Shown here: piece after piece, positions 53,665 to 63,921 of the stretch
Layout of the letters: the number at the start of each line of letters is the position of its first letter
Position numbering within the stretch: position 1 is the stretch's first letter
From: Motilimonas eburnea
GTDB taxonomy: Bacteria > Pseudomonadota > Gammaproteobacteria > Enterobacterales > CBDFNC01
Direction: 5' to 3'
Length of the DNA: 64,000 nucleotides
NCBI RefSeq assembly: GCF_021295345.1
Contig: NZ_JAIMJB010000004.1
Span: forward strand, 85,242 to 149,241
Program-made: the position numbers and the translations under genes
Notes under the pieces: generated by a model
Told to the model about the DNA's origin: nothing
The model's input: the letters and a program-made list of their open reading frames with translations, nothing else
The model's database searches: none

Positions 53665-53697
53665 TTGATTTACATCAAGTGTTTCACTGCCTATAAT
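53665..53697 (+). promoter_or_regulatory. Proximal FNR/EtrA box and candidate -10 of grcA
   Basis: TTGATTTACATCAA (53665-53678) matches FNR at all ten fixed positions. TATAAT occurs at 53692-53697, but that puts the box nearer -32.5 than the classic -41.5, so the real -10 may instead be the weaker CATAGA-type hexamer near 53702-53707. Confidence 0.8.
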
Positions 53698-53785
53698 GGG
53701 TCATAGATTAACCAAGAGATGAAAGTTCTTAATTTTCACTTATGTACTTTTGTTTCAATATTTTTACTGTAAATGGAGCTAGACT

Positions 53786-54166
53786 ATGACTGTTGGTGTG
53801 CAAATTACTAAAGCTGAAAACGCCTCTCTACTTAACTCTTTCTGGTTACTTGACGAAGCCAAACAAGAAGCGCGCTGTCTATGTGTTAAAGACAATGCTT
53901 ATCAGGAAGACCAAGTTGTTGCATTAAACGAACTAGGCGACATTGAATACAAAGAAGTACCGGTACAAGTTGCACCACTACAAGAAGGTGGTCAGCACTT
54001 AAACGTGAACGTACTAAAACGTGAAACGTTGGAAGATGCGATCGCAAACCCAGAAAAGTACCCACAATTAACGATTCGTGTTTCTGGCTACGCAGTACGC
54101 TTTAACTCACTGACTCCAGAACAACAACGCGACGTTATCACGCGTACGTTCACAGAAAGTCTATAA
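53786..54166 (+). CDS. grcA: Autonomous glycyl radical cofactor GrcA (YfiD)
   Basis: 126 residues. The C-terminal ~60 residues resemble the end of pyruvate formate-lyase: [16 protein letters not shown] with the glycyl-radical Gly in RVSGYA, and [10 protein letters not shown]. It replaces the damaged radical domain of PFL after oxygen exposure. Two perfect FNR boxes upstream fit its anaerobic induction. GGAG lies about nine bases before the ATG. Adjacent to ung as in E. coli, though srmB is 32 kb away here, whereas in E. coli the four genes lie together. Confidence 0.97.
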   Translation: MTVGVQITKAENASLLNSFWLLDEAKQEARCLCVKDNAYQEDQVVALNELGDIEYKEVPVQVAPLQEGGQHLNVNVLKRETLEDAIANPEKYPQLTIRVSGYAVRFNSLTPEQQRDVITRTFTESL

Positions 54167-54199
54167 TCAATCGGCCATTGCAGCCGTATTGAAACAATT

Positions 54200-54222
54200 A
54201 AGGGCGCTAAGCGCCCTTTTTT
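54200..54222. terminator. Terminator between grcA and tesB
   Basis: AAGGGCGCT / AGCGCCCTT with a one-base loop and six T on the plus strand; the T run covers the tesB stop codon. Acts mainly for grcA. Confidence 0.85.
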
Positions 54223-55096
54223 ATGAAGATTTTTTGGCTTGGTGTTTTCTAATCAATCCTTCTTGGATACTTGAAGCCACTAAAACGCCATCGCGATTAT
54301 AAATTTTACCGCGCACTAACCCAGTACCACCCGATGCCACTGGGCTATCAATTTCATAAAGCAGCCAATCATCAAACCGAAATTCATGATGGAACCACAT
54401 AGAATGATCGATGGTGACGACCTGCATGTGCGGGGCTAAAAAAGACTCGCCGTGCGGGTAAAGGGCTGTGGGTAAGAAATTAAAATCCGACGCATAAGCA
54501 AGTAAATACTGATGCACACGCAGATCATCAGGCATGGCCCCGCTCGCCTTCATCCACACCGCGCGTTTCGGCTCGGCAATGGCTGGGTTTAGAGGATTAA
54601 CCATGACCACAGGCCGCATTTCAATCGGACGGTCACAAATAAACTTTTCGCGAATATACTCAGGCAGCATGTCGCGATGCTGTAAGGCATAATCCTGCTC
54701 AGATTCTAACGCCTCGGGAGGCGGGACATCTGGCATAAGATCTTGATGTTCAAACCCCACTTCAGGCACCTTAAACGAAGCCGTCATATAAAAAATGGCC
54801 CGACCGTTTTGAATCGCCTTGATCCGACGCGTTGAAATAGAGCCACCATCACGAATTGCTTCAACATCGTAAACAATAGGCTGGTTAACATCACCCGCCA
54901 GTAAAAAGTAACAGTGTAATGAATGTGCTTTGCGACTTTCATCCACCGTTTCTTTAGCAGCAGATAATGCTTGCCCCATCACTTGACCACCAAACACAGC
55001 GCCAAAGCCTAAATCTTGGCTCTGGCCACGGTATAAGGTGTTTTCAATTCGCTCAAGTTGCAGTTGCGAGAGTAAATCCGTTAATACTTTACTCAT
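54221..55096 (-). CDS. tesB: Acyl-CoA thioesterase II (TesB)
   Basis: 291 residues, two hotdog folds. Active-site region residues: [14 protein letters not shown] (Asp), [10 protein letters not shown] (Thr) and [10 protein letters not shown] (Gln), the known TesB Asp/Thr/Gln triad. N-terminal [20 protein letters not shown] also matches. It hydrolyses medium/long acyl-CoAs, with poorly defined physiology. ATG 55096 is not strongly marked by a ribosome site. Convergent with grcA; the thr terminator lies 70 bases further upstream. Confidence 0.94.
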   Translation of the reverse strand: MSKVLTDLLSQLQLERIENTLYRGQSQDLGFGAVFGGQVMGQALSAAKETVDESRKAHSLHCYFLLAGDVNQPIVYDVEAIRDGGSISTRRIKAIQNGRAIFYMTASFKVPEVGFEHQDLMPDVPPPEALESEQDYALQHRDMLPEYIREKFICDRPIEMRPVVMVNPLNPAIAEPKRAVWMKASGAMPDDLRVHQYLLAYASDFNFLPTALYPHGESFLAPHMQVVTIDHSMWFHHEFRFDDWLLYEIDSPVASGGTGLVRGKIYNRDGVLVASSIQEGLIRKHQAKKSS

Positions 55097-55164
55097 AATT
55101 GGCCCTACTTAATGAAAATCCGCCCATCATAGTGATATATAGAAATGTTTCCGAGGCTAAGATC

Positions 55165-55200
55165 AAAAAAAGGGGCAAAAAACCATCGGTTTTTGCCCCT
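55165..55200 (-). terminator. Terminator of the thrLABC operon
   Basis: On the minus strand AGGGGCAAAAACC / GGTTTTTTGCCCCT surround a three-base loop, then a run of seven T. It lies 44 bases after the thrC stop codon. Confidence 0.9.
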
Positions 55201-55243
55201 CACGCATAGTTAGAAAAAACGTAAATATGCCACTTTTTTGTGT

Positions 55244-56521
55244 TTAGTTATTTAACAGTAGCTCGCGTAACTGTGCAAAATCAGCAGGTAACTGTTTTGA
55301 TAGCAATTCGAGATCGGCGCGATCAGCTAACTCTTTTGGTAAGCCGATGTCTTTGCCTAAAATGGATTCCACACTTTCTTTAAACTTAGCCGGGTGCGCG
55401 GTACATAAGAAAATGCCGGTTTCGCCTTCGGCTAGTTGCTTAGTCAGTTGATCATAAGCTATCGCACCGTGTGGCTCACACAAATAACCCTGCTCGTCTA
55501 ACTGTTTCAGCGCCACTTCGGTTTCGGTATCCGTTAGCATACCTTTACCCAGTTCAGACAATTGCTTGCCTTTCACTTTAAATAGCTCTTCAATGCGCGG
55601 CCAGTTGTTAGGCTGGCTGACATCCATGGCGTTAGATAGGGTCGCCACGGTTTTCTTCGGCGCCCAGTTACCGTCCGCTAAGTAGCGTGGCACAGTGTCG
55701 TTTGCATTCGTGGCAGCAATAAAGCGTTTGATAGGTAAACCGAGTGCTTGCGCCAATAGGCCGGCAGTCAGGTTACCAAAGTTACCGCTTGGTACAGAAA
55801 CCACCACGTTGTCACGCTTATCGGTAGGCAGCTGCGCATAAGCTTCAAAGTAGTAACAAATTTGCGCTAATAAACGGCTGATGTTAATTGAGTTTGCTGA
55901 GTTTAGGCCAATTGCTTGTTTCAACTCTTGATCGTCAAACGCCGCTTTAACCATGGCCTGACAAGCATCAAAGTCATCTTCAATGGCCACGGTAGTGATG
56001 TTGCCACCTAAGGTACAAAACAGCTTTTCTTGTAGCGGGCTGATCTTGCCTTTCGGGTACAAAATAACCACTTTGATATTTTCTAAGCCATAGAAAGCAT
56101 GAGCTACCGCAGCACCGGTATCACCTGACGTGGCCGTCAAAATAATGATGGGCTGCTCGCCACCGAATTTTGCTAAGCACTGCGCCATAAAACGGCCACC
56201 AAAGTCCTTAAACGCTAAGGTGGGACCGTGGAAAAGTTCAAGGGCATAAACGCTGTCTGTCACTTGCTTGATTGGCGCGCCAAATTGGAAGGCTTTACTG
56301 ACCATGTCATTAACATCTTGCTCGCTGAGTTCATCACCAATCAGGTGATGTAAAATAGCGGTGCTTCGAGTCACAAGATCTTGGTTGAGTAACGCGTCAA
56401 CGTCAGCAAGGGGCTCGATGGTATCTGGGAAAAACAAGCCTTGGTTTTTACCTAAACCTTGTTTAACCGCTTGTTGAAAGCTCACTTGCTCACTGTGTTC
56501 TTTTATATTGTATAAGTTCAT
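55244..56521 (-). CDS. thrC: Threonine synthase ThrC
   Basis: 425 residues. PLP-dependent fold with [13 protein letters not shown] holding the PLP-Lys (FKD), the [17 protein letters not shown] phosphate loop, and [15 protein letters not shown]. Converts O-phosphohomoserine to threonine. ATG 56521 overlaps the thrB stop codon as ATGA, so translation is coupled. Last gene of thrLABC. Confidence 0.97.
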   Translation of the reverse strand: MNLYNIKEHSEQVSFQQAVKQGLGKNQGLFFPDTIEPLADVDALLNQDLVTRSTAILHHLIGDELSEQDVNDMVSKAFQFGAPIKQVTDSVYALELFHGPTLAFKDFGGRFMAQCLAKFGGEQPIIILTATSGDTGAAVAHAFYGLENIKVVILYPKGKISPLQEKLFCTLGGNITTVAIEDDFDACQAMVKAAFDDQELKQAIGLNSANSINISRLLAQICYYFEAYAQLPTDKRDNVVVSVPSGNFGNLTAGLLAQALGLPIKRFIAATNANDTVPRYLADGNWAPKKTVATLSNAMDVSQPNNWPRIEELFKVKGKQLSELGKGMLTDTETEVALKQLDEQGYLCEPHGAIAYDQLTKQLAEGETGIFLCTAHPAKFKESVESILGKDIGLPKELADRADLELLSKQLPADFAQLRELLLNN

Positions 56522-57474
56522 AACTGCGTTCCTACAACTCTTGCACCTTCTTCATCGAGGTGACAAATATGACAAAATCCGTCTTCATTTTGAATGAAGT
56601 TCTGCTCTAACCAGCTTTTCAAACGCTGGGCTTGGTCTTTTTCTTTCATGACTACAAATACCGTTGGGCCTGAGCCCGAGATACCGGTAGCTAATGCGCC
56701 GCTTTGGCCAGCGTATTTTCTTACTTCTTTGAAACCTGGGATCAACTGCTGGCGATAAGGCTCGGCAATCACATCTTTAAGCATACCGGCCGCTAATTCC
56801 GGCTGATTGGTATAACTGGCATGAACAAAGCCCGCTAAGTGACGGCCATAGGCAAGCACATCGCTGCGACGATATTGCGCGGGTAAAATTGCACGGGCCG
56901 CCGATGTCGATACCGTGATACCCGGGTAGGCCACCACCCAATACCATTCTTTAAAGCTTGGAATGGCTTGGCTAATGAGTTCACCTTGCTCTAGCATCAG
57001 CTGCATGCCACCAAGGTAACAAGGGGCAACGTTATCGTAATGCACGCTGCCACTGATTTCCCCTTCTAGCTTGCCCATGAGCGCCAGCATTTCCATCTTG
57101 GCTAATGGGTACTCATGAAACGCATTTAATGCTTCAAGGGCGGCCACAATTGAGCTGGCACTAGAACCTAAGCCACTGCCCACAGGCAAGTTTTTCTCAA
57201 GTTCCATGGCCACATTTTTGCATTCAATGCCTTTTTCAGCCAATGCCGCCTTGAAGCCAAGAAAGCATTGGTAAACGATATTGCTTTTACCATCGGCAGG
57301 CAATTTGTGGGCAAAACGGCCGCTACAACTAAGGCTGTACTCTTCACTGCCTTGCTCAATAAACACGCGATCGCCCAATAAACTGCCATCGATAGGGGCT
57401 AATGCCCCACCGAGCACATCAAAGCCTACACTGACGTTTGCAGTAGAAGCCGGTGCGTATGCAACTAAACTCAT
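56518..57474 (-). CDS. thrB: Homoserine kinase ThrB
   Basis: About 318 residues of GHMP-kinase type: N-terminal [19 protein letters not shown], the phosphate loop [13 protein letters not shown] and [11 protein letters not shown] near the C-terminus. Phosphorylates homoserine. I chose ATG 57474 (MSLVAYAP), preceded by GGAGAGTAGG; a frame from 57492 adds six residues with no better site. It starts 44 bases after thrA and overlaps thrC. Confidence 0.97.
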   Translation of the reverse strand: MSLVAYAPASTANVSVGFDVLGGALAPIDGSLLGDRVFIEQGSEEYSLSCSGRFAHKLPADGKSNIVYQCFLGFKAALAEKGIECKNVAMELEKNLPVGSGLGSSASSIVAALEALNAFHEYPLAKMEMLALMGKLEGEISGSVHYDNVAPCYLGGMQLMLEQGELISQAIPSFKEWYWVVAYPGITVSTSAARAILPAQYRRSDVLAYGRHLAGFVHASYTNQPELAAGMLKDVIAEPYRQQLIPGFKEVRKYAGQSGALATGISGSGPTVFVVMKEKDQAQRLKSWLEQNFIQNEDGFCHICHLDEEGARVVGTQL

Positions 57475-57517
57475 GAACCTACTCTCCCTCAAATTTGTTC
57501 TACAACAGGTGTCATGA

Positions 57518-59980
57518 TCACACTTCCTGCTTCCAATTTAATGTTCTTAATACGTCTGCAAACACGCCAGCAGCCGTCACTTCAGTACCAGCACCATAGC
57601 CGCGTAATACCATAGGGATCGGCTGATAGTATTGGCTGTAAAGCGCTAAGGCGTTTTCGCCATCTTTAACTTTATTTAATGGGTCTGACTCATCACATGC
57701 GATGATAGACACACGACATTTACCATCTTCTATGGTGCCCGCGTAACGTAATACTTGGCCCTTATCGGCAGCATCTTGCGCTCGTTTGGCAAAGTATTCA
57801 TCGGCTTGTGGCAAACGCGCCATAAACTCTTCAATGCTACCACTGTCATCAAACCCCGGTGGCAAGGCCGCTTCAATTTCAACGTCATCTAATGACAGCT
57901 CCATGCCTGCCTCACGCGCTAAAATAAGCAGTTTACGCGCCACATCCACGCCACTCAAATCATCGCGCGGATCCGGCTCGGTAAAGCCATTTTCACGAGC
58001 AATCTTAGTCACTTCGGAGAAAGCCAAACCTTCGTCTAATTTGCCGAAGATATAAGATAAAGATCCCGATAAAATACCGTTAAACTTCATCAGCTGGTCA
58101 CCGGCATTAAGCAGATTCTGCAAGTTTTCAATGACAGGTAATCCTGCGCCTACGTTCGTTTCGTATAGGAACTTACGGCGTGTTGATAGCGCAGTTAAAC
58201 GCAATTGACGGTAGTAATCCATGCTGCCAGTATTGGCTTTTTTATTGGCCGCTACTACGTGGAAACCGGTGCCTAAGAAGTTCACATACTGATCAGCTAT
58301 GTTGTCATCACTGGTACAGTCAACCAGTACAGGGTTGATAATATGAGACGCTTCAACCAGCTGGTTAACACGCTCAAGAGAAAACGGTTCAGTGGCATCT
58401 TTAAGTTGATCACGCCAATTCGTTAAATTGATGCCATCAGGGTTAGTGATCATAGCGCTGCGATTGGCAATACCACAGACCCGCATGGTGATATTTTTAC
58501 TGGCTAGCTGCTCACTTTGACGATGAATTTGGTCAACAAAGGCACCACCAACGCCGCCACAGCCCACCAAGAACACATCGATAAATTGCTGGCTACCAAA
58601 GAAGTTCTGGTGACAAGACTTTATCGCTTCATTTACTTTGTTTTCTGGGATAACAGCCGAAATCGAACGCTCAGAAGAGCCTTGAGCAATCGCGACAATA
58701 TTGACCGAGGGTTCAGCGAGTGCATTAAAGAAGCGCGCTGCCACACCCAATGCGGTTTTCATGCCGTCCCCCACTAGCGAGATGATCGCTAGGTTGGCTT
58801 TTTGCTCAAGGGGTTCAATCAGTTTATTGGCCAGCTCTAATTCAAACTCTTGCTCAATGGCGCTCACGGCCATCTCAGCTTCATAGCCATGAACACAAAA
58901 GCTAACGCTGTATTCAGACGATGACTGGGTGATTAACACAATGGACACGCCGGCACGAGAAACCGCAGAGAAAATGCGGCCTGCGATGCCCACCATGCCT
59001 TTCATGCCAGGGCCAGAAACACTTAGCATGGTCATGCCTTTCAGATCGGAAATGGCTTTCACTTCCATCTTAGTGTCACCCGGCTCACCGCTGATTAACG
59101 TCCCCTTAGCTTGTGGGTTATTGGTATTTTTGATCAAACAAGGAATGTGATGCTGTGAGATAGGCGCGATGGTTTTTGGATGCAATACCTTAGCACCGAA
59201 ATAAGACAGCTCCATGGCTTCGGCGTAGCTTAATGAATCAAGTAAGGTGGCATCTTTAACCAAGCGCGGATCGCAGCTGTAAACGCCATCCACATCGGTC
59301 CAGATTTCGCAACACTCCGCGTCCAAACAAGCCGCTAACACAGCAGCAGAATAATCAGAGCCGTTACGGCCTAACACTAAGGTTTCACCCGCTTCATTAC
59401 CCGCGGTAAAGCCCGGCATTAGATAAATCGCTTCTGGGTTCATCGCCGACGCAGCAAAACGGGCTTTAGAGGCTTTAATGTCAACCATGGCTTCTAAGTA
59501 GCCACCGCGATAAGAGATGAGTTTTTCTTGCGGCACGATGATCTCAACCGTTTCACCTTTGGCTTTTAGCAGCTCAGCCATACAAGCGATACTCAGCACT
59601 TCGCCTTGGGATAAGATTCTGGCTTCGATATTATCTGGACATTGCTCTAATAGACTAACACCCTGCAATAGTTTGCTTACTTTGGCTAACACTTCGTCGG
59701 TTTGAGTCAACAAGGCGTTGTGACGAAAGGCGGGGTAAAGGGCCGATAACCCCACGATTAAATCGTTAAAAATGGTCTTGATTGCCGCCACTTGGCGCTC
59801 TGGGTTATGGCCTTGGCTGGTTTGCTGAACCACTTCCACTAAATTGTTGGTCACGCCTGCAGGGGCAGATAAAACCAAGGCGACTTGAGATTGCTGCTGA
59901 TTACTGATTACGATATCGGCAGCGCGATTAAATCGCTCCGCATTTGCTAATGATGTCCCGCCAAACTTAAGTACGCGCAT
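57518..59980 (-). CDS. thrA: Bifunctional aspartokinase I / homoserine dehydrogenase I (ThrA)
   Basis: 820 residues, the E. coli ThrA length. Aspartokinase part (1-~290): [34 protein letters not shown]. Two ACT regions (~310-460). Homoserine dehydrogenase part: [39 protein letters not shown], and [14 protein letters not shown]. It performs the first and third steps from aspartate toward threonine, with threonine feedback. GGGGGAGG lies just before the ATG. The operon is controlled by the attenuator at 60008-60118. Confidence 0.97.
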   Translation of the reverse strand: MRVLKFGGTSLANAERFNRAADIVISNQQQSQVALVLSAPAGVTNNLVEVVQQTSQGHNPERQVAAIKTIFNDLIVGLSALYPAFRHNALLTQTDEVLAKVSKLLQGVSLLEQCPDNIEARILSQGEVLSIACMAELLKAKGETVEIIVPQEKLISYRGGYLEAMVDIKASKARFAASAMNPEAIYLMPGFTAGNEAGETLVLGRNGSDYSAAVLAACLDAECCEIWTDVDGVYSCDPRLVKDATLLDSLSYAEAMELSYFGAKVLHPKTIAPISQHHIPCLIKNTNNPQAKGTLISGEPGDTKMEVKAISDLKGMTMLSVSGPGMKGMVGIAGRIFSAVSRAGVSIVLITQSSSEYSVSFCVHGYEAEMAVSAIEQEFELELANKLIEPLEQKANLAIISLVGDGMKTALGVAARFFNALAEPSVNIVAIAQGSSERSISAVIPENKVNEAIKSCHQNFFGSQQFIDVFLVGCGGVGGAFVDQIHRQSEQLASKNITMRVCGIANRSAMITNPDGINLTNWRDQLKDATEPFSLERVNQLVEASHIINPVLVDCTSDDNIADQYVNFLGTGFHVVAANKKANTGSMDYYRQLRLTALSTRRKFLYETNVGAGLPVIENLQNLLNAGDQLMKFNGILSGSLSYIFGKLDEGLAFSEVTKIARENGFTEPDPRDDLSGVDVARKLLILAREAGMELSLDDVEIEAALPPGFDDSGSIEEFMARLPQADEYFAKRAQDAADKGQVLRYAGTIEDGKCRVSIIACDESDPLNKVKDGENALALYSQYYQPIPMVLRGYGAGTEVTAAGVFADVLRTLNWKQEV

Positions 59981-60007
59981 CGTACCTCCCCCAGTTAAAA
60001 ATGAAAA

Positions 60008-60029
60008 AGCCCGCTTCAGTGAGCGGGCT
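60008..60029 (-). terminator. Attenuator terminator of the thr operon
   Basis: On the minus strand AGCCCGCT / AGCGGGCT around CACTGA, followed by TTTTCATTTTT. The 5' arm AGCCCGCT can instead pair with AGCGGGCT at 60058-60065, which overlaps the thrL stop codon. This is the expected antiterminator, so the classical switch is visible in full. Confidence 0.9.
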
Positions 60030-60055
60030 TATTGAATTTGGTTATTGCTTATCCA

Positions 60056-60118
60056 TTAGCCCGCTCCAGCAATTGTGCCGGTGGTGATAATGGTGGTGGT
60101 TGTGATTAAACCGTACAT
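60056..60118 (-). CDS. thrL: thr operon leader peptide ThrL
   Basis: A 20-codon frame encodes MYGLITTTTIITTGTIAGAG and stops with TAA at 60058-60056. Seven Thr and four Ile codons of twenty match the Thr/Ile sensing leader of E. coli thrL. AAGG lies eight bases upstream. The stop codon lies within the antiterminator arm, as required. The leader was too short for ordinary gene calling. Confidence 0.9.
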   Translation of the reverse strand: MYGLITTTTIITTGTIAGAG

Positions 60119-60147
60119 AAAGCAACCTTTATTAAGTAATGCGCTAT

Positions 60148-60176
60148 TTAATACCGAACTTTACCGCGATTGTCAA
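60148..60176 (-). promoter_or_regulatory. Promoter of the thr operon
   Basis: Minus strand: TTGACA (60176-60171), 17-base spacer, TATTAA (60153-60148). The -35 is perfect and the -10 is 4 of 6. It lies 30 bases upstream of the thrL ATG. Confidence 0.75.
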
Positions 60177-60446
60177 TTTTGCCACGCAGGAAAACGACAC
60201 CAACAAAAAGAAGATTTCACCACCAAAACAAAACCAAGCAATTTATAAGAAAGGTATTTCAAAAAAAAACAGCAAAATAGTCCAAATAAAAAACCCAAAC
60301 CAGACCTTACACCCACACCAAGCAAATCCCTTTCATCGCCATTTTTAATGACACTGCCCCCTTTTTCGTAAATCAGAAAAAAAAGAGAGCATTTTTCCAA
60401 CTTCGCGCCATAATGAATAAACGGACTTTCAATCAAAGGTAAACCC

Positions 60447-60989
60447 ATGCCAAGGACGTTCACTTACCCGCTTTTATTGTTATGCTTTGTGCTATCAGCC
60501 ATGGCAGCAGAGGCTAAAGCCGTAAGTGGAGAAGTCAACCCTGAGTTTTCTAATCAATGGTATGTCAGTCAACTTTCACCCTCGTTCCACCTGCTGCTCA
60601 ATCAGCCAAGCGCATCACTAGACTCAGAGCAAGAGCGCATTATTTCTGGCGTAAATGGAGGTTATAACTTCCCTTTACTGGATAATCTAAATTGGTTTAT
60701 GGAGGCCGGTTTGTCGACTCCAAGCCAGCGTAGCGGCACAAACTCACCCGCCGCGAACCAATATCATATGTCAACCGGGCTTAATTACGTGTTTGCCGAT
60801 CGGTTTAAGCTTGAAAGTAGAATTACCCAAATGCGTTTAACCCTCACGCCAGAGCATTTTGGCACGCGCAACACCAGCCTCGGCATTGCCACTTCCTACA
60901 ACATCATTCAGAACCTCAATGTGAAAGCAGCGATAGACATGCAACTTGAGCATCAAATTATGCACCTTGGGTTAGATTACAGCTTTTAG
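60447..60989 (+). CDS. Small outer-membrane beta-barrel protein, unknown
   Basis: 180 residues. Signal peptide (MPRTFTYPLLLLCFVLSAMA, cleavage ~AEA-KA), then alternating hydrophobic strands (NWFMEAGLSTP, YHMSTGLNYVFA, TSLGIATSYNII, IMHLGLDYSF) with a terminal Phe, consistent with an 8-strand barrel. No family recognised. AAAGG lies about seven bases before ATG. It converges with the DUF3293 gene with overlapping stops. Confidence 0.7.
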   Translation: MPRTFTYPLLLLCFVLSAMAAEAKAVSGEVNPEFSNQWYVSQLSPSFHLLLNQPSASLDSEQERIISGVNGGYNFPLLDNLNWFMEAGLSTPSQRSGTNSPAANQYHMSTGLNYVFADRFKLESRITQMRLTLTPEHFGTRNTSLGIATSYNIIQNLNVKAAIDMQLEHQIMHLGLDYSF

Positions 60990-61399
60990 TCAAGCTCCAT
61001 TGCACACCGAGCCTTAAACGAGCCCATCTTAACCGCTGCCATCGCAAAGCGTACGCCATGTAAACTTAAACGATCAGCGCTCACCCAATAAACCGCATTT
61101 TGTTGAAACTCATTAGCCAATTTGATTCCTTGTGGCAAAGAGCACGCAAGGGCAACACTCAGCTCTTGATGTTTACCGTCTTGAGACTGACCTATCAGCT
61201 CTCTATAGGCATAACCCATTAACCTAATTCGTTGAATTAAACGCCGGTGAGCCACTTTATTGGCAAAACGACTATGCAGCCTGCCTTTTGGGTTATGCGC
61301 CGTAACAATAACAAACTCCGTTTGATCTAGCCTGGCACCTAACCAAACAAAACAGGTTTGCTGGTAAAGGCGCCACTGAAAATGTTGTAATTTTGACAA
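60986..61399 (-). CDS. DUF3293 family protein
   Basis: About 137 residues. Core features: TCFVWLGARLDQTEFVIVTA, HNPKGRLHSRFANKVAHRRL, and LANEFQQNAVYWVSADRLSL, which follow the DUF3293 pattern (an ...TAxNP... strand and an ...FxQNAVx... strand). Function unknown; some members act in nitrogen or amino-acid metabolism contexts. The start is uncertain: TTG 61399, with AAAGG nearby, or TTG 61423; no ATG is available. The stop overlaps that of the preceding outer-membrane gene by four bases. Confidence 0.72.
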   Translation of the reverse strand: MSKLQHFQWRLYQQTCFVWLGARLDQTEFVIVTAHNPKGRLHSRFANKVAHRRLIQRIRLMGYAYRELIGQSQDGKHQELSVALACSLPQGIKLANEFQQNAVYWVSADRLSLHGVRFAMAAVKMGSFKARCAMELD

Positions 61400-61463
61400 A
61401 ATCCTTTCACCTTTTAGGGTCAATGAAAAACAAATGTTAAAATAATCTGCCCGTAGAACACTC

Positions 61464-61477
61464 TTGATTTAAGTCAA
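61464..61477 (+). promoter_or_regulatory. FNR-like box in the arcA upstream region
   Basis: TTGATTTAAGTCAA matches TTGATnnnnATCAA at nine of ten fixed positions. It lies ~330 bases before the arcA ATG and could serve arcA or the divergent DUF3293 gene. Confidence 0.5.
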
Positions 61478-61642
61478 TCAGAATCGAAAAAAAAACACCT
61501 AAGGTCGGATATCGGTTGTTATACATCTGTTAACTAACTAGAATTGGCAATCAATAAAATTCGCCATAAAGCCTTTAGTTGCTAGATGTTCACACTTTAT
61601 TATCAACAACTAGCGGACAGTACAGCTGCCCGTAAAAGAGCC

Positions 61643-61671
61643 TAAACAGTGCGAGTTAAGCTGAATATAAT
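61643..61671 (+). promoter_or_regulatory. Candidate arcA promoter
   Basis: TAAACA (61643-61648), 17-base spacer, TATAAT (61666-61671). The -10 is perfect and the -35 is weak (4 of 6). The remaining ~135 bases to the ATG form a long leader. Confidence 0.45.
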
Positions 61672-61806
61672 AGTAAACCGACATCATCATTTTGAGCAAT
61701 TGCACCAAGTAGACACGGTAAATGTTGCGCTCATTTTAAATTTCATACTCGGTTTACAAATGAAAGAATGTTAGATTTGTAATTAAAATACTTAGGGCCT
61801 ACTAAT

Positions 61807-62526
61807 ATGAACACTACCAATATTCTCATCGTAGAAGATGAATTGGTCACTCGAAATACGTTAAAAAGTATTTTTGAAGCCGAGGGCTATCACGTACTTG
61901 AAGCCAATGATGGTAACGAAATGTATCAGGTATTGAAGTCCAACACAGTTAACTTGGTGATCATGGACATTAACCTGCCAGGCAAAAATGGCTTGTTACT
62001 GGCCAGAGAGCTGCGTGATAAGCACAACATAGCACTTATGTTTTTAACGGGTCGCGATAACGAAGTTGATAAGATCCTAGGACTAGAAATTGGTGCCGAT
62101 GATTACATTACTAAGCCTTTCAATCCTCGTGAGCTCACCATTCGTGCAAGAAACCTGCTTAACCGCAGTCAAACCGCTGTTGCCGTTGAAGAGCAAGTTA
62201 ACCAAGTAGAAAATTACGAGTTTAACGGTTGGCAACTGCAAATCAACAGTCGCTCTTTGGTTAGCCCTGCAGGTGTCGTGTTTAAGTTACCACGCAGCGA
62301 GTTTCGCGCCATGTTGCATTTTGTTGAACACCCTGGACAAATTCAAACCCGTGCTGAGTTATTAAAGAAAATGACAGGACGTGAATTAAAGCCACATGAT
62401 CGTACCGTTGACGTTACCATTCGCCGCATCAGAAAGCATTTTGAAAGTCACGGTGAAACGCCAGAGATCATTGCGACCATTCACGGCGAAGGCTACCGTT
62501 TCTGTGGTGACATCGAGCCGCAGTAA
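61807..62526 (+). CDS. arcA: Aerobic/anaerobic response regulator ArcA
   Basis: 239 residues. Receiver: acidic residues EDE (10-12), phosphoacceptor Asp54 ([14 protein letters not shown]), LTGRDNE (Thr) and [10 protein letters not shown] (Lys). DNA-binding wing: [44 protein letters not shown]. The residue pattern [14 protein letters not shown] is ArcA-specific. In Shewanella, ArcA pairs with a split ArcS/HptA system. A terminator follows. Confidence 0.96.
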   Translation: MNTTNILIVEDELVTRNTLKSIFEAEGYHVLEANDGNEMYQVLKSNTVNLVIMDINLPGKNGLLLARELRDKHNIALMFLTGRDNEVDKILGLEIGADDYITKPFNPRELTIRARNLLNRSQTAVAVEEQVNQVENYEFNGWQLQINSRSLVSPAGVVFKLPRSEFRAMLHFVEHPGQIQTRAELLKKMTGRELKPHDRTVDVTIRRIRKHFESHGETPEIIATIHGEGYRFCGDIEPQ

Positions 62527-62554
62527 TCTGAAGACAGCTATCCGTTTAAACCCC

Positions 62555-62586
62555 AAAAGCCCTGAACTCCATTCAGGGCTTTTTTG
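62555..62586 (+). terminator. Terminator after arcA
   Basis: AAAAGCCCTGAA / TTCAGGGCTTTT with a five-base loop and eight or nine T. Confidence 0.93.
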
Positions 62587-62609
62587 TTACCTTTAACTTT
62601 GCTTTAGAC

Positions 62610-62638
62610 AACAAAAAGCCCTGCTAAATTGCAGGGCT
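62610..62638 (-). terminator. Terminator after pstS
   Basis: Minus strand: AGCCCTGC / GCAGGGCT around AATTTA, followed by TTTTTGTTGT. Confidence 0.9.
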
Positions 62639-62664
62639 CTGTATTGACTAGGTTCAGGGCTTAA

Positions 62665-63642
62665 TTAAAGCTCGATACCCAGTGCTTCAAGATCTTTCTT
62701 CACTACCGCAGCAGGTAATGGGATATAACCGTCTTTAGCTACGATTTCTTGACCTTGCTTAGAAAGCACCATTTTCAAGAATTCACGCTCTAGTGGACCC
62801 AATGGCTTGTTTGGGTGCTTGTTGATGTAAACGTATAGGAAGCGAGAAAGCGGGTATGAACCGTTTACTGCGTTATCCATGGTTGCATCTATGTATTGGC
62901 CGTCTTTCTTAGACAGTGCAACTGCGCGAACGCCAGATGTTTTGTAACCGATACCTGAGTAACCGATTGCATTTAGAGAAGAAGACACAGACTGAACAAC
63001 AGAAGCTGAACCAGGTTGCTCGTTTACGCTGCTCTTGAAGTCACCCTTACAAAGGCTTTTCTTTTTGAAGTAACCGTAAGTACCTGATACAGAGTTACGA
63101 CCGAATAGTTGGATATCTTTGTCAGCCCAAGCACCTTCTAGGCCTAAATCACCCCAACGCTCAGCTTGCTTGTTACCGCCACATTTAAGCGTGCTAGAGA
63201 AGATAGCATCAACTTGCTTGATTGATAGACCTTCGATTGGGTTGTCTTTGTTTACAAATACCGCTAGGGCATCGATAGCAACACGTACTTCAGTTGGCTT
63301 GTAACCGTAGCGCTTTTCGAATGCTTCGATTTCTTTAGACTTCATTTGACGGCTCATAGGGCCGAATTGTGAAGTACCTTCAGTTAGCGCTGGTGGCGCA
63401 GTAGAAGAGCCAGCCGCTTGGATTTGAATATTTACATTAGGGTATTGACGCTTGAACTCTTCTGCCCAGAAAGTCATCATGTTAGCCAGTGTGTCTGAAC
63501 CAACTGAAGATAGGTTACCTGAAATGCCACTTACTTTTTCGTAAGTAGGTAGGTTTGCATCAACATTACCAGCAACAGCTGAGCCAGCGAAAACGGTAGC
63601 GACACTGAAACCAATCGCTGTTACCAGATTTTTTACTTTCAT
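62665..63642 (-). CDS. pstS: Phosphate ABC transporter substrate-binding protein PstS
   Basis: About 325 residues. Signal peptide ([20 protein letters not shown], cleavage near AVA-GN), then phosphate-binding loops [27 protein letters not shown] and [11 protein letters not shown], typical of the PstS/SphX fold. ATG 63642 has GGAG eight bases upstream; a longer frame from 63705 would add 21 residues lacking signal-peptide features. Binds periplasmic phosphate for the Pst importer, whose other genes are outside the window. A Pho box precedes it. Confidence 0.93.
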   Translation of the reverse strand: MKVKNLVTAIGFSVATVFAGSAVAGNVDANLPTYEKVSGISGNLSSVGSDTLANMMTFWAEEFKRQYPNVNIQIQAAGSSTAPPALTEGTSQFGPMSRQMKSKEIEAFEKRYGYKPTEVRVAIDALAVFVNKDNPIEGLSIKQVDAIFSSTLKCGGNKQAERWGDLGLEGAWADKDIQLFGRNSVSGTYGYFKKKSLCKGDFKSSVNEQPGSASVVQSVSSSLNAIGYSGIGYKTSGVRAVALSKKDGQYIDATMDNAVNGSYPLSRFLYVYINKHPNKPLGPLEREFLKMVLSKQGQEIVAKDGYIPLPAAVVKKDLEALGIEL

Positions 63643-63704
63643 TATCTTTACTCCAAGTGAATGTATTTTTCGATTCCGCGCCAGTATGGCTAGCGATAAT
63701 GACA

Positions 63705-63738
63705 AATATAAGTAGCTTAGATGACAGTTTGATGACCA
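63705..63738 (-). promoter_or_regulatory. Pho box and -10 of pstS
   Basis: Minus strand: TGGTCATCAAACTGTCAT (63738-63721) matches the Pho box CTGTCATAAAACTGTCAT at 15 of 18 positions, with GTCATC repeated at an 11-base period. TATATT (63710-63705) lies ten bases downstream, the spacing seen in E. coli pstS. Confidence 0.88.
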
Positions 63739-63808
63739 CTGTCATTTTTTATTCATGGAGAGTTGGCTGGCAATGAAAGGGGGCAATCCTGTGGAAGCAT
63801 TGGAAACA

Positions 63809-63883
63809 GTGGGAGCTGCAGTAATGCAGCGATAAAATCAACCAACTCAACAGCTATTATCGCCCCATGACTGGGGCTTCCAC
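63809..63883. repeat. BIME-type paired REP element, copy 1
   Basis: REP-a GTGGGAGCTGCAGTAATGCAGCGAT is at 63809-63833 (first 20 bases GTGGGAGCTGCAGTAATGCA), and an inverted REP-b at 63859-63883. Each is a GTGG head plus a 6-bp hairpin with a GTAA or GTCA loop and a GCGAT tail. The stems differ (GCTGCA versus GCCCCA) but stay self-complementary. Confidence 0.85.
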
Positions 63884-63921
63884 AAATCACTAGCTGCAAC
63901 TATTACAGGAAGAATAGCCCT

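Noticed and set aside
60139..60463. Frames on both strands in the A-rich region upstream of thrL
   Set aside because: Low-complexity Lys/Asn-rich or Phe/Leu-rich translations overlapping the thr promoter.
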